Below, piece by piece: positions 29,529 through 40,740 of a DNA stretch of 64,000 nt. The number at the start of each line of letters is the position of its first letter. Position 1 is the stretch's first letter. The DNA lies in the NCBI GenBank assembly GCA_963966185.1, contig CAWZYM010000185.1, positions 248,001 through 312,000 of the forward strand. Direction: 5' to 3'. The stretch is from Rhabditoides inermis. Lineage: Eukaryota > Nematoda > Chromadorea > Rhabditida > Rhabditidae. A model generated the notes under the pieces. The model was not told the origin of the DNA and made no database searches. It saw only the letters and a list, made by a program, of their open reading frames with translations. Both the position numbers and the translations under genes were made by a program.

Positions 29529-32459
29529 ATGTCCGCCGTGCTGGAGCAGTCTATCGAGAACGTGATGAACGGCGGAGACGCTAAGCGCGCCAAGGTCGAG
29601 ATCGAGAAGGTAGGTGAAATTTTCGTTATTTAAATGATAGTGAGTGATAGACATTCATCTCTAACCGAAATAATGAAAACTAACGCGTAAAACAAAGCTC
29701 GAGCGAACACAACGAAGATATGATGATAAGGTCTTCGTCCAAATGGTATAAGAGTGGTATAAGGGGCGGGGCTAAGGAGAATGGCAGGCTGCCAAGGCAT
29801 GGCAGTCTGCCATAGGGGGGATCGTAAAAGGAAGGAGAGGAAGGCGGATTTTCGTGATCACCCCTGTGAAGCTGCCAATTCCAGCCCGGGTGGCGATACT
29901 GAATTCGTTTAAAATGGTCCAATTTGAAAAAGGAAGACGTCATTTTACTCGTCTCGGAGAGAGAAAGACGATGCACATAAAATCAAAGCTGATTTCTCAA
30001 TTACAAAAGAGCTGCATACGCCCAAAGTTACACTATTTCTTACAAAATATTGTAAGTTTACAAAATATTGTTTTTAATTGTCTCACATGTTATTATGAGA
30101 CCCTTTTAATGTTTTTTGATGACTTTGTGAAGTATTTTGACAAGCTTATCGCTACATTGTTTCCTCTAGCATCATGCGGTCAGACGCAGTCCAATTACTA
30201 ATCAACAAGACTGCATGTCCCCCGGTACTGTAAATGGGTATGTCATTTGATATGCCAGAAGCTGTTACTGCAGGCTATTGATGTGTTTGATACAAAAGCG
30301 AATCGAGTGCAGTACATCTTCACTCACTACTATGTCATTTCCATACGCCATCCTTCCCATTCACATCGACCATTCCCAAGTCGGGAAGAAGGTTATCTAT
30401 CGCTGGTATTCCACTGTATTCCCCGGAAAGTCCTGTCAATATTCTCTGGCCAACAACGATAAAGATCTGCGTTGTGTGAAGTGCTATGCGATTTATCGCA
30501 AGCACCAGAATGAGGTAGGCGTACTGAACATGTTATTAGTTGCATTCATCTTTTTAAGAACGATAAGCGGAAGAAGATGAACCTTCCGCCGATTCTACCT
30601 CGACCCAAGTTTGCGTACCACCACATAAACAAGGAGCCAGGCTTCTGGCTCTTCTCTGACCCCGGACTACACGACGCCCCCGCCCTCGTTGACAAGCACA
30701 TCTGCGGCTATCCCAACACTGGACAACACGAGATGATCGCGGTACGTCTCTTCTGTTAAATTACAGTGATCCAGTACTTACAGGACCTCTGCCGCTACGA
30801 CTATCCCGAGGTTGCTCACTGGGTCGCCCGCTGTCGTGCCGCAGTTTTCCTGGGAGATGAGCTGACTACCAAGTCTTCAACAGCATGTGGTCCCAGCGAG
30901 GCAACTTCCGCCACCGGACCAACAACGTTGCGGAAGGCTACAACAACGCGCTCACACGTTATTCGGTCAGTAAAATGGATGATTTTAGCCTACCAACCGG
31001 TATTTTACAGATGGGCACCGGCCTCGTCTCCACTACGCGGTGACCCGGATCAAGAGGCAGGTGCACCTCTACAGTGCTCTCGTACGGACGTGGGCTCTGG
31101 AGCACAAGCCCCCACGGAACAACATGCGCCGACAGAGGGCAGTTATCCTGGACGCGATCGAGGAGCAGCAGAGGAGGCTGGAGAGCACTGTCAAGGCTGA
31201 CATGCTCTCTGCGGACTGGGTGAACGACTACCTCGCCACTATGGCTCCATTCCAGAAGTCGTCTACCAAGTAGATTTTTATCACTTTTGTACATATTTGT
31301 ATTTTTTCAAACATGTTTTGCACATATTGTTATAGTTTTATTCATATATTGTTTTAGTTGAGTTATTTTGGTCGCGTAAGAGTGTGTTTTTCGATATCGT
31401 GAATAAATTTGCTTTTGAATGATATATCATATGTGACCATTCTGCGAAATTTCATTTTTCAATGAAACTAGAATTTCGCAATTTTAAAATGTGAAAATCA
31501 AGTATCTGGTGAGAACTGACTCTTAGGACGAGTCACACGTGCGGCTGTATAACTGACAGTCTGCTCGCGAGTCTCGGTCGTAAACGACTCTCTCCCTCTT
31601 AAGCCCCGCCCCCTCCACCCTAGGCCCCGCCCCCTTATACCAATTGGAGTGTATCCGATGATAATAATAATAACAACATCTGTCACCAAGAGAATCAAGA
31701 GGAATATTTTTTTGTATTAAATGTTTTATCTACAGGAGGCTCCGCTGCGCGTGCGCTTCGCCAAGCTGAACGAGTTCGGTCAGATGCCGACGATCGGTTC
31801 CGCTGCGGCCGCCGGAGCCGACCTGCACGCCTCCGAGGACTGCACCGTCCCCGCCAAGGGTACTGTAGCTTGAATGGAGTACTGCATGTATACGGTATTC
31901 CAGGCAAGATGTGCGTGCCGACTGGCATCCAGGTGGAGCTGCCGTTCGGCTACTATGGCCGCGTCGCGCCCCGCTCCGGACTCGCCGCCAAGAACTTCAT
32001 AGATGTGGGTTACTGTAGTCCATTTCTTCTTACTGTAGCCTGACTATTACCGTATAGGTTGGCGCCGGCGTGGTCGATTCTGACTATCGCGGAGAGCTCA
32101 AGGTGCTGCTCTTCAACTTTTCAGACGTCGACTTCCAGGTACCGTAATCGATTCATTTTCCACCGTACCTCCGTAATGCTATAGTCAGTTACCGTAGTAG
32201 GGTTTGTATTTATCGATGATCGGAAATCGAAGTATTCTATCACAATTACACAAACTGGCTACACACCATGCGTAGGGAAGTGATGTAGTGTAACATTCCT
32301 TACCATGGTTCTGTTATACCGTATTCTTTGCAGGTGAAGCGTGGCGACCGTATCGCGCAGTTTATCTGCGAGCACATTGCCCACGTGGTGTACGAGGAGT
32401 GCAGCACCCTGAACGAGACGGAGAGGGGCGCCGGAGGATTCGGATCCACTGGAGTCTAA
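29529..32459 (+). CDS. dut-1: dUTP diphosphatase (dUTPase)
   Basis: The enzyme hydrolyses dUTP to dUMP, keeping uracil out of DNA. Five exons read 29529-29609, 31736-31859, 31904-32004, 32058-32138 and 32334-32459. They total 513 bases and 170 residues, the usual length for trimeric dUTPase, and all phases agree. All five motifs are visible: AAGADLHAS (motif 1), [11 protein letters not shown] (2), [19 protein letters not shown] (3, with the catalytic Asp), [10 protein letters not shown] (4) and [10 protein letters not shown] (5, P-loop-like). The N-terminus [20 protein letters not shown] is short and not conserved. Intron 1 is 2.1 kb and holds a MULE-like pseudogene. An AATAAA lies at 32632. 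Confidence 0.95.
30330..31273 (+). pseudogene. Decayed MULE-transposase-like gene nested in dut-1 intron 1
   Basis: Same-strand coding blocks between plausible splice sites read: [29 protein letters not shown] (to 30513); [27 protein letters not shown] (about 30560-30740); [19 protein letters not shown] (about 30780-30860); then, after a one-base frame change, [20 protein letters not shown] plus [10 protein letters not shown]; then [19 protein letters not shown] to a stop at 31271-31273. The W..QR..(F)RTNN.AEGYN and following helical block is the signature near the end of MULE-type transposases in animals, and the N-terminal CxxC block may be a FLYWCH-like finger. Frames do not join cleanly at two places (about 30868 and 30966-31010), so it looks broken. 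An AATAAA lies near 31402. Confidence 0.55.
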
Positions 32460-32631
32460 AAGGGTACTGTAGGACTACTGTATCACTCGCTCACTACGCC
32501 ACTGTACTGTAGGGTACTTAGTAGGGTACTGTACTGTACCACACGCTCACCATGTTTACCCGGTATTTTCACATTTCACCCCTTTTGTTTGTTTGATTTG
32601 ATCTCTCTCACGTGTACGTTGTGCAGTTTGA

Positions 32632-32637
32632 AATAAA
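32632..32637 (+). terminator. Polyadenylation signal of dut-1
   Basis: AATAAA lies 173 bases after the dut-1 stop, in sequence rich in TACTGTA repeats (32460-32540). Confidence 0.6.
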
Positions 32638-32985
32638 CGGTTTGATTGAATGGTTGATGCATTGTGCTGTTGACTGTACACCCTCCCGTTTCCGATGGCT
32701 AGCGTTAGAAACGCAGATCGAATATTAGAAACGACCTGTTTTTGCGCATTATTTGTCGAAGTAGAAAGAAAAAGTTTCAAACATTTCAAAAGTATTCTAC
32801 GATATTTATTAACGTAATTTGTTGTTCAGCATTGACTGGATCAAGGTAGTTATTCACAAAAAGGTCACAAGGCCTTCGCACAGATCTCTTCCATCCGCAT
32901 AAAACGGCAATATTTCACAGAAAGAAGACATACCACAGACAGTGAGTACGCTATGAATGACTAAATGTGAATAACATGTGTTCAG

Positions 32986-33251
32986 TGTGCAAACACCGCA
33001 AACATTCGAGAAATTGGATCGGTCATCGAATCAGTGCTGTCAGTATCGCGGGGACTGATAAGTGTTCTCGTTCTACATCTAGCGCATACATCTACTATGT
33101 TCAATACAACGACAAGTATTATTATTTCTCCACTTCTGAAAACCAATGGTGAGTACATAAATTTACCGAAAGTACATCATTTATATTCAAAACATGATTT
33201 TTTTCAGATAGTTCGAAATCACGTACAAAAGGCTCTGAAGTCAAAAGGTGA
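32986..33251 (+). other. Possible terminal exons of an unknown gene or gene remnant
   Basis: Two blocks join in phase. The first is 32986-33148, after the acceptor tgttcag, ending at a GTGAGT donor. The second is 33208-33251, after ttttttcag, ending TGA. They read NIREIGSVIESVLSVSRG.. then a hydrophobic stretch, and finish SSKSRTKGSEVKR. No upstream exon could be found between here and dut-1. The family is not recognised. It may be the remnant of a gene cut by the duplication just downstream. The rest of 32460-33369 shows nothing else. Confidence 0.3.
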
Positions 33252-33369
33252 CAAGTTGTGAAGAATACGCTACTGCTGTGCGAGATAGCTCGCTCTGTCA
33301 TTGCATACAACGATGGTCGACAAATGTACTTTTTCGATAAAACATGTGTATTGTCTCGTCCTTTGTATT

Positions 33370-33763
33370 GGGAGTCACCCCACGCGACCGGATCCGGAGC
33401 AGCGCTATTCGGCAGATGACTCGGCTACGAGACGTTCTGCAAGGAGTACGACACCGGAAATGGAAGTTCACGGAACGACTCTACAATGCGGACGGCCATC
33501 GATGGGCAAAGGCTACAGTCAATTGGACCCCCAAGAAGACTGGACGACCTGGACGACCACACAAGGAGTGGGAGGATGACTTCGTAGATGCCTTCGATCT
33601 ACCGAGAACACATGCTCGCAAAGAATGGAAACGGACAGTGACCAACGACCGTTGAAAATGGAACGATCTCATTTCACAGCGCTAACCAAACCATTTCTCA
33701 TGCGTGCAATATGTACATGAATAAGCGATGCTGGATAAATATTTGATTTGATTTGATTTGATT
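33370..33763 (+). mobile_element. 5'-truncated RTE-type LINE (copy 1)
   Basis: It encodes only the end of the ORF: VTPRDRIRSSAIRQMTRLRD...RWAKATVNWTPKKTGRPGRPHKEWEDDF..EWKRTVTNDR-stop (33653-33655). The RWA.....W.P....RP.GRP...WEDDF pattern is the usual C-terminus of RTE-like reverse transcriptases. It is followed by a short 3'-UTR and a TTTGATTTGATTTGATTG tail. ATTGTCTCGT occurs both 10-20 bases before the element (33351) and directly after it (33761), a possible target duplication. Confidence 0.8.
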
Positions 33764-34231
33764 GTCTCGTGTGTTTACTGTCGGTGTGCCAGAACAACTC
33801 TCACTTGAAGGTTGAAGGATACGTGCGGAGCAGCACCTCTCTTTTTCTCTGTTGGCGGAAGACATCAATTCTCACAGTACAAGTGCAACAAAACGTTTTT
33901 TTTTCTGTAAGCAACAATGTCGAGGACTGGCAATTTTAGGAAGAACTTTTCACAAAATCACCATATTATACGAGTTGTACATCTTTTGGGAGCGTCCGAT
34001 ATTCGCGCGCCCCCGAGAAGACCGCAATCCAAACGATTGACCTTGCCTCTCCAGCCTACATTATCGATCCGCTCACCACTGAACGGGGAACGATATGGGG
34101 GGGGGGGGCTGTGAGATAGTAGTGTGTGCTGCGCATAAAACACACTCACTATCACCACGTTGTTCGCCGATCACTACATATTTTTTCCGATTCTGCATAC
34201 ACCAGCAATGTATTCGTTTACATCGAAGTTT

Positions 34232-34849
34232 TTTTTATGTTGTCGGCGAAAAACGAAATGATTGACCCTCGCGGCCTGGACACTGTATGTCATGGACTGT
34301 TGTGAGTTGATATTGTATTGTTCGATGGAAAACTGCAATATTGCAGACCATTGACTGGGCGCAAAAATACTGTGAAATAGAATTATGAAAGCGCAGGCGT
34401 CAACTCATTCTCGATGGAACAGCATCCCAAAAATCTGCAGAATCTATCCGACGATACCTTCGGCACAGCCAATATTCCCATGCAATCGCCTGCCATCCCT
34501 GTGAACAAGGAGACCACTGCCATATAGAGTGCAGTCAGTCGTCGCATATATCGATTGTCATGATTTCTGTTTTGTCAGAGCAAAGGTGAGTGTGGCGTGT
34601 GGCGAGCACAATATTCTCAAATGTTTCTCATAATGTTTTTTCAGGCTGTATACAGAAGAGTTCGCAAAGTATAAGTATGAAGTATCTTACAATATATCTA
34701 TTCGGTGTTTATTGTGGGGCTCAAAAGTTCTATTTGGCCTTGCGTGGATTACTTCATAGGCGACAGGTGAGCCATTCAAGCGTTATTTATCAATGTTATC
34801 CTGTTCAGGATACCTTGAAAGCTGCTTGGATCGGCGCGACAGCCACATA
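34232..34849 (+). other. Small unrecognised coding candidates (copy 1; copy 2 at 39163-39780)
   Basis: Three short candidates lie in a row. The first, MLSAKNEMIDPRGLDT (about 34237), has a GTATGT donor and a ttgcag acceptor onto TIDWAQKYCEIEL-stop. The second, MEQHPKNLQNLSDDTFGTAN (from 34414), is a 37-residue ORF. The third, MKYLTIYLFGVYCGAQKFYL (from 34674), has a good GTGAGC/ttcag intron to DTLKAAWIGATAT-stop (34849), giving 43 residues. All are kept between the two copies, but the copies are too recent for that to prove selection. No family is recognised, and one spliced gene made from several of these is possible. Confidence 0.3.
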
Positions 34850-35044
34850 GAATGGCGCACATTGAAACACGTCGGGAAAACATTATCATGCGACATAACA
34901 ATCTGAATAAACCGTTATTACTCACGTATTCGAGTCTAGTCTATTCTTTTCTAAAGTCTTTTCTAAATCGAAAACTGTAGATCTGGCGCAGGGTATAATA
35001 TATTACGCACATCTACAGGGCCGTATAGCGTTACCAAGGTTCAA

Positions 35045-35105
35045 TTTGGCAAAACTGTTCGCACCTGGCGTGACTCGAACCAGCATAGCATGTTCCACAA
35101 AGCGC
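35045..35105 (-). repeat. tRNA-like relic or SINE (copy 1; copy 2 at 39976-40036)
   Basis: On the minus strand TAGTCTTGCGGTAACGTTCG resembles a D-arm, and about 25 bases on GGTTCGAGTCACGCC is a good T-arm/B-box. The acceptor stem does not close convincingly. Confidence 0.45.
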
Positions 35106-35480
35106 GAACGTTACCGCAAGACTAGAATGATATGTGATGGATTACTCATATCGAACGGATGCGTACGGCAATCAATTTCCCGATAAAAATTTGGCCCAAT
35201 TTTTTTCTCTCGCATAATCGTCGTTCTTCGATCTGAACATGAATGTTAGATTGAATAGAACGTCAAAAAAAGGAATTTCGAAGAATTATTCTCATACTTT
35301 TTTAGGTTGCGCGTACATTAGTGGTCATCTGATGGTATTTCGGCGCGAGGTTGGAGCGGATATGCAGTTTTGTAGCTCCTAATACGATTAGTTATGTTTT
35401 CAATGTTTTGTTACCTTGACCAGATCACATATAAACAGACTGCATACAGTACCAGTATGCATCTTCCTCGTTCGGTCATC

Positions 35481-35771
35481 ATGAAGGTAATCGTTCATTG
35501 TAGTAGTCCATTTGTGCATCGTTCATTTCAGCTTCTCCTCCTCATCTCTTTGATTGGAGTGGTGGCTTCCGCTGGTCTGGAGAGCTTCCCGCAGAACGGC
35601 TACGGAGATGAACTAGCCTTGCCGACCGGCCCGGCCGCGCACACCTTTCCCCTACCCCCGGAGCACAACCCTACGCTGGTAGGATACGAACCGATGCCGA
35701 GCCATCCTGCTCCTGCTCCTTCTCCTGCTCCTCACTACCCTGCTCCCGCACCTGCTCCCACGCCCCATTAC

Positions 35772-35809
<38 letters not shown>

Positions 35810-36260
35810 GATGCCTAGTTATCCAGCTCCTGGACCTGCACCCGCTCCCATGCCGTCTTGGCCTGCTCCTGCTCCTGCTCCCATGCCCAGCTATCCAGCT
35901 CCATCTCCCATTCCTAGCTACCCTGCTCCTGCTCCCATGCCCCACTACCCTGCTCCATCTCCCTTGCCTAGCTACCCTGCTCCTGCTCCCATGCCCCACT
36001 ACCCTGCTCCTGCTCCGGCTCCAATGCCGTCTTGGCCTGCTCCCGCTCCAATGCCCAGCCATCCTGCTCCTGCTCCTGCTCCTGCTCCAGTGCAAAGCTA
36101 TCCTGCTCCTGCACCTGCTCCTGCTCCGATGCCTAGCTACCCTGCTCCTTCTCCACCAGCCCCTGGCTGTGGAGGAGGCCCCTCTCCTCCCGCGCCCGTT
36201 CTCCCCATGGGAGACGACTATCGTCGCCGCTACCGCCGCCGCTATTTCGGTCGTCTCTGA
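35481..36260 (+). CDS. Secreted proline/alanine-rich repeat protein (copy 1)
   Basis: A two-codon first exon (35481-35486, ATGAAG) is spliced over 45 bases (GTAATC...tttcag) to 35532-36260, giving 244 residues. The start is MK-LLLLISLIGVVASAGLES, a clear signal peptide. The body is tandem PAPAPAPMPSYPAPSP-type units with MP(S/H)(Y/W/H)P every 10-20 residues. The end is GCGGGPSPPAPVLPMGDDYR and an Arg/Tyr-rich tail RRRYRRRYFGRL. An upstream in-frame ATG (35457) exists, but MK gives the better signal peptide. It may be extracellular or structural, or an antimicrobial-like basic tail peptide; no family is claimed. AATAAA lies at 36280. The Arg/Ser ORF on the other strand is a shadow. Confidence 0.8.
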
Positions 36261-36828
36261 ATCACGCGTTCTTGTTAGAATAAATTAAATGTGCTCGCGT
36301 ACCGGATGTGGCAACTGATTTTTGTAACTCTTCCTTGTCTACGTCTATTTATGTTATGAATAATTACTGTTTCCATCGGACAGGTGGTTGTGTCGTTTTC
36401 AGCGCGAAAAGTGTAAAAAAGTATGCTTGTAATATCGGATTTGAGTTGCACGAACGTAAATGAAATCACATGTCTATGAGCAAACGTTCAATTCAATTGA
36501 ATAGTGCATATGTTTTATATTTTGGTGTTCGCTTATTGTATCCGTTGTTTACAATCCCTTTTGACGCTTCAAAATTTGAGCTCTTGCGCAAAAGACTGTG
36601 ACGAAAAAAGAGGGCGCAGACGGCGAGTGCTCGTGTCTCTTCATTTTCAACGGTCTCTCGCAATAAGGAAGTCAGTGCGGCAACAATAGTTCGTGTGTCA
36701 CGCACATTTTCCAAAAAAAAATCTCGTTTGCTTGCTCGAGATCTATCCTTATCCTTACAGTTGGTCAGGTATTCTTATTAATCAGCATTCACAATTCATA
36801 CTTCCTAAAAAAAGTACTGTATGGAGGT

Positions 36829-37873
36829 ATGGAGCTCTCTAATCGACCAGGTATCTCACATCAACTTATGAATTTATCAGTTTGTTTCAGTGCCCAATGA
36901 AGTCTTCGTTCTGAGCGTTTTTGAGTTGAGCTCCGTTCTTCTAATGTTATTCGTCTTCGTAGTTCACACTAAACTTCTCTTACTAAAAAGGGTGGGTGAG
37001 GGTGATGCTTCGAAGTCTAAGTTGTTATTTATACTCACACATTTCGTTCATCAGCTCATTTTCCCTTCCCAGTTCGTATTCGCGCTCTAGCAAACAGAGT
37101 TCGCGACTCTCGTTATTCACGCAAGTTGTTGTCAAACTAAAATCCTCGTTCAATGAGCTTTCATCGTTCTCTAACCACCCTTTCGCTAACCGTCTCTCGA
37201 GTGGAACTGATTTGCTAGCCTCACTCTAGGTGTACCACCGGAACCTCGTCTGTCTTCTCATTTACCAACCATTCATGCGATGTATCGAAGCGCTCTGTCG
37301 ACAATACATTCTACTATGTGATCTATTTTTTGTCGAGAGAACAACCTACATCTCTAATGTTTATCGAACGGTGTATACTGTTATTGAAACATGTGAGCAT
37401 CATTAGGCAGTTCTAACTTGAGATACACATTTTAGGCCGCTTTTCCGAGGGCACGTCAATGTTTCTGTTTGCTCTGGAGCGAATGTCCGCTCTCTATTAT
37501 GCCGAGAAATATGAAAACATGTTCACTCCAATACCATACTTTTCCATTGCCATATGTGTGGTAAACAGTTTGTTATCGTTTCTGATCTACTTGGCCCGCG
37601 CCTATGGTGAACATTTCTTAATTTTTATGCGAATAATTGTTTATAAAAATGTTTAGAACATGTTTCTGATAATGAAATGTTAATGTTCATGAGCGCATTG
37701 TTTTTGATTACGGCTATTGTGAGTCGCCGAATAATCGACAAACAGCGAAACGAACCAAAGTTGCAGATGGGAGCAGTGATTCTTCCTTTATGCAAGCGAC
37801 TCTATCAAAAGGCTCTGAAAGAAAAGAATAACATTGGACATCGTTATCAAACTATCGGTAATTTGTCAAATCA

Positions 37874-37936
<63 letters not shown>

Positions 37937-38586
37937 GAGAAAAAAAACATTTTCAGAAAACGTGCGTACCGCCGAACTACTATGCATTTTCGTTCCGTAC
38001 CAAATAGTCACATTCACAATGGTCCTCATCCTTTTTCAACTCCTATTCTATGTCTATTGGCGAGACGGGATCTACGAAATGTACATTCAACCTGTCTATT
38101 TCATAATCGGGAATCTTACGGTAAGTCTACAGTACATCTACGAGCTAGAATGTAGCCAAATACCATTACATGATTCGTAAATTGCAGCTCACTGTTTCAA
38201 TGTGTTTCATACTGCGTCACGACACTATCCGCTCGGCGGCCTGCAGGATGTTGACAAAGCGAGGGAATCGAGTCGCGCCCGTGACTACTATCACGAACTC
38301 GGGAGTCACCCCACGCGACCGGATCCGGAGCAGCGCTATTCGGCAGATGACTCGGCTACGAGACGTTCTGCAAGGAGTACGACACCGGAAATGGAAGTTC
38401 ACGGAACGACTCTACAATGCGGACGGCCATCGATGGGCAAAGGCTACAGTCAATTGGACCCCCAAGAAGACTGGACGACCTGGACGACCACACAAGGAGT
38501 GGGAGGATGACTTCGTAGATGCCTTCGATCTACCGAGAACACATGCTCGCAAAGAATGGAAACGGACAGTGACCAACGACCGTTGA
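36829..38586 (+). CDS. Sre-like chemoreceptor (7TM) fused in frame to a LINE-derived tail
   Basis: Seven exons read 36829-36850, 36891-36991, 37230-37392, 37436-37606, 37657-37857, 37957-38120 and 38188-38586. They total 1221 bases (406 residues) with all phases consistent. It starts MELSNRPVPNEVFVLSVFEL (TM1), then VYHRNLVCLL (TM2), ALERMSALYYAEKYEN (TM3 ERxxA...YE signature), CVVNSLLSFLIYLARAYG (TM4), HRYQTIENVRTAELL before TM6, and TM7 PVYFIIGNLTLTVSMCFILR. The usual family length is about 340-350. Here the native C-terminus after VTTITNS is replaced by 95 residues of RTE ORF through the duplication junction (38300/38301). It would act as a chemosensory GPCR at the cilium; the function of the chimera is unknown. 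Confidence 0.75.
37876..37935. repeat. (TA)n microsatellite, receptor intron 5, copy 1
   Basis: About 26 TA units lie in the intron before exon 6. Confidence 0.97.
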
Positions 38587-38694
38587 AAATGGAACGATCT
38601 CATTTCACAGCGCTAACCAAACCATTTCTCATGCGTGCAATATGTACATGAATAAGCGATGCTGGATAAATATTTGATTTGATTTGATTTGATT
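38301..38694 (+). mobile_element. 5'-truncated RTE-type LINE (copy 2), fused to the upstream receptor ORF
   Basis: This is identical to the copy at 33370-33763 but directly abuts the receptor coding sequence at 38300 without its left flank, because it lies on the duplication junction. The LINE frame is the receptor frame, so its last 95 residues become the tail of the upstream gene. Confidence 0.85.
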
Positions 38695-40411
38695 GTCTCG
38701 TGTGTTTACTGTCGGTGTGCCAGAACAACTCTCACTTGAAGGTTGAAGGATACGTGCGGAGCAGCACCTCTCTTTTTCTCTGTTGGCGGAAGACATCAAT
38801 TCTCACAGTACAAGTGCAACAAAACGTTTTTTTTTTCTGTAAGCAACAATGTCGAGGACTGGCAATTTTAGGAAGAACTTTTCACAAAATCACCATATTA
38901 TACGAGTTGTACATCTTTTGGGAGCGTCCGATATTCGCGCGCCCCCGAGAAGACCGCAATCCAAACGATTGACCTTGCCTCTCCAGCCTACATTATCGAT
39001 CCGCTCACCACTGAACGGGGAACGATATGGGGGGGGGGGCTGTGAGATAGTAGTGTGTGCTGCGCATAAAACACACTCACTATCACCACGTTGTTCGCCG
39101 ATCACTACATATTTTTTCCGATTCTGCATACACCAGCAATGTATTCGTTTACATCGAAGTTTTTTTTATGTTGTCGGCGAAAAACGAAATGATTGACCCT
39201 CGCGGCCTGGACACTGTATGTCATGGACTGTTGTGAGTTGATATTGTATTGTTCGATGGAAAACTGCAATATTGCAGACCATTGACTGGGCGCAAAAATA
39301 CTGTGAAATAGAATTATGAAAGCGCAGGCGTCAACTCATTCTCGATGGAACAGCATCCCAAAAATCTGCAGAATCTATCCGACGATACCTTCGGCACAGC
39401 CAATATTCCCATGCAATCGCCTGCCATCCCTGTGAACAAGGAGACCACTGCCATATAGAGTGCAGTCAGTCGTCGCATATATCGATTGTCATGATTTCTG
39501 TTTTGTCAGAGCAAAGGTGAGTGTGGCGTGTGGCGAGCACAATATTCTCAAGTGTTTCTCATAATGTTTTTTCAGGCTGTATACAGAAGAGTTCGCAAAG
39601 TATAAGTATGAAGTATCTTACAATATATCTATTCGGTGTTTATTGTGGGGCTCAAAAGTTCTATTTGGCCTTGCGTGGATTACTTCATAGGCGACAGGTG
39701 AGCCATTCAAGCGTTATTTATCAATGTTATCCTGTTCAGGATACCTTGAAAGCTGCTTGGATCGGCGCGACAGCCACATAGAATGGCGCACATTGAAACA
39801 CGTCGGGAAAACATTATCATGCGACATAACAATCTGAATAAACCGTTATTACTCACGTATTCGAGTCTAGTCTATTCTTTTCTAAAGTCTTTTCTAAATC
39901 GAAAACTGTAGATCTGGCGCAGGGTATAATATATTACGCACATCTACAGGGCCGTATAGCGTTACCAAGGTTCAATTTGGCAAAACTGTTCGCACCTGGC
40001 GTGACTCGAACCAGCATAGCATGTTCCACAAAGCGCGAACGTTACCGCAAGACTAGAATGATATGTGATGGATTACTCATATCGAACGGATGCGTACGGC
40101 AATCAATTTCCCGATAAAAATTTGGCCCAATTTTTTTCTCTCGCATAATCGTCGTTCTTCGATCTGAACATGAATGTTAGATTGAATAGAACGTCAAAAA
40201 AAGGAATTTCGAAGAATTATTCTCATACTTTTTTAGGTTGCGCGTACATTAGTGGTCATCTGATGGTATTTCGGCGCGAGGTTGGAGCGGATATGCAGTT
40301 TTGTAGCTCCTAATACGATTAGTTATGTTTTCAATGTTTTGTTACCTTGACCAGATCACATATAAACAGACTGCATACAGTACCAGTATGCATCTTCCTC
40401 GTTCGGTCATC

Positions 40412-40702
40412 ATGAAGGTAATCGTTCATTGTAGTAGTCCATTTGTGCATCGTTCATTTCAGCTTCTCCTCCTCATCTCTTTGATTGGAGTGGTGGCTTC
40501 CGCTGGTCTGGAGAGCTTCCCGCAGAACGGCTACGGAGATGAACTAGCCTTGCCGACCGGCCCGGCCGCGCCCACCTTTCCCCTACCCCCGGAGCACAAC
40601 CCTACGCTGGTAGGATACGAACCGATGCCGAGCCATCCTGCTCCTGCTCCTTCTCCTGCTCCTCACTACCCTGCTCCCGCACCTGCTCCCACGCCCCATT
40701 AC

Positions 40703-40740
<38 letters not shown>

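Larger units (their letters stand above)
33370..38300 (+). repeat. Tandem duplication, copy 1
   Basis: This 4931-base unit is repeated at 38301. Identity is about 99% except for clustered differences near the right end. Content: LINE tail, small ORFs, tRNA-like relic, proline-rich secreted gene and chemoreceptor. The left edge coincides with the first LINE base, GGGAGTCACC (33370). The unit ends CACGAACTC inside the last receptor exon. Confidence 0.97.

Noticed and set aside
33917..34114. ORF MSRTGNFRKNFSQNHH... in the duplicated unit
   Set aside because: A G-run length difference between the copies shifts its frame near the end (copy 2 reads on to 39196), so the reading frame is not maintained.
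35652..36095. Minus-strand Ser/Arg-rich ORF opposite the proline-rich gene (and 40583-41026)
   Set aside because: It is the reverse reading of the PAP repeats (GCT/GGA codons give SRSR). It has no splice context, and the plus strand has a signal peptide and introns.
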